The notes under the pieces: generated by a model
Databases searched by the model: none
The model's input: the letters and a program-made list of their open reading frames with translations, nothing else
What the model was told of the DNA's origin: nothing
Shown: piece after piece, positions 13,527-13,908 of the stretch
Position numbering within the stretch: position 1 is the stretch's first letter
Layout of the letters: every line of letters starts with the position of its first letter
Made by a program: the position numbers and the translations under genes
Assembly (NCBI GenBank): GCA_934636065.1
Contig: CAKTZW010000015.1
Coordinates: 1 to 13,908 of the forward strand
Direction of reading: 5' to 3'
DNA from: an uncultured Labedella sp.
Lineage (GTDB): Bacteria; Actinomycetota; Actinomycetes; Actinomycetales; Microbacteriaceae
Length of the DNA: 13,908 nt

Positions 13527-13908
13527 TCAGCTGCTGCGTTCGACGATCGAGTCGGCGAAGCGCGTGAGCGCGGTCTTGATGGGGCCGGTCGGCAGCACGT
13601 CGAGGGCCTGCACGGCCTCACGCGCCCACCGGTGGGCCTCGGCGATGGTGTCCGAGGTGGCGGCGTGCGCGCGCAGTTCGGCGATGGCCGCGTCGAAGTC
13701 GGCGGAGTCCGCGTCGTCCGGGGCGGCGGCACCGCGCTCGATGCGCTCGAGGAGGCGCGCGGACGCCGCGTCGGAGGTGGCCCGTTCGCGCAGGATGAGC
13801 AGTGGCAGCGTCACGACACCGGCCTTGATGTCGGTGCCCGGCACCTTGCCCGTCTCCTCCGGCCGAGTGGAGAGGTCAATGACGTCGTCGACGAGCTGGA
13901 AGGCGACG
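13527..13908 (-). CDS. Polyprenyl (trans-isoprenyl) diphosphate synthase, C-terminal part, truncated by right edge
   Basis: Only the last ~127 residues lie in the window. They start inside the second aspartate-rich motif, AFQLVDDVIDL, where DDVID binds Mg-diphosphate. VPGTDIKAGVVTLPLLIL follows, the conserved segment after the second motif in long-chain prenyl synthases. The rest is a helical C-terminus ending ADSIVERSS. Such enzymes build the isoprenoid tail of menaquinone or a related lipid by adding IPP units; chain length cannot be judged because the first Asp motif lies outside. In actinobacteria a gene of this kind often sits near menaquinone genes and an fprA-like gene. The frame continues past the window edge, so no start is assigned. 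Confidence 0.85.
   Translation of the reverse strand, partial: VAFQLVDDVIDLSTRPEETGKVPGTDIKAGVVTLPLLILRERATSDAASARLLERIERGAAAPDDADSADFDAAIAELRAHAATSDTIAEAHRWAREAVQALDVLPTGPIKTALTRFADSIVERSS

Overview
The window is very GC-rich (about 69% by hand count in 841-1080). It has strong G/C third-position bias, actinobacterial-type proteins (a mycobacterial-length FprA, a PucR-type regulator, a GabT/GabD set) and several promoters with a -10 box placed so that transcription would start at the ATG. This suggests a high-GC actinobacterium. Microbacteriaceae is my best guess, but the sequence alone does not prove it.

Layout. (1) 1-1432, minus: the end of a polyamine-type ABC importer locus. It holds a PotB-like permease that runs off the left edge. 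Upstream of it is a chimeric ORF whose last 100 codons are the C-terminus of a PotD-like binding protein and whose first ~82 codons are the N-terminus of a DUF3800 protein. (2) 1433-8261, minus: a compact polyamine/GABA catabolic run in the order gabT, gabD, putrescine oxidase-like flavin amine oxidase, tandem-UspA protein, APC-family permease. (3) 8262-8413: a divergent promoter region with a perfect 15-bp palindrome. (4) 8414-9928, plus: a PucR-type regulator. (5) 9998-11086, plus: a CPBP (CAAX-type) membrane protease. It converges, across a 62-nt near-perfect hairpin, on (6) 11166-12029, minus: a Q/P/G-rich four-helix membrane protein with an internal 33-bp tandem repeat. (7) 12089-13908, minus: fprA preceded by the C-terminal part of a polyprenyl diphosphate synthase that runs off the right edge. 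No stretch over 300 bases lacks a gene; the longest gap is the 152-bp divergent region. I saw no tRNA, rRNA, CRISPR array or intact insertion sequence.

How the genes fit together. Putrescine could enter through the APC permease (and formerly the ABC importer). The amine oxidase would convert it to 4-aminobutanal. An aldehyde dehydrogenase would oxidise that to GABA, GabT would give succinate semialdehyde, and GabD would give succinate. Only one aldehyde dehydrogenase is present, so it may serve both oxidation steps or a second enzyme lies elsewhere. The divergent PucR regulator is the obvious candidate controller.

The most unusual feature is the DUF3800::PotD chimera at 816-1364. GC content and codon use change sharply at about 1119, which marks a rearrangement scar that probably removed the ABC importer's binding protein. 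I do not see a convincing wholly new multi-gene system. The scar, the two long hairpins and the divergent-promoter palindrome are the items most worth checking.
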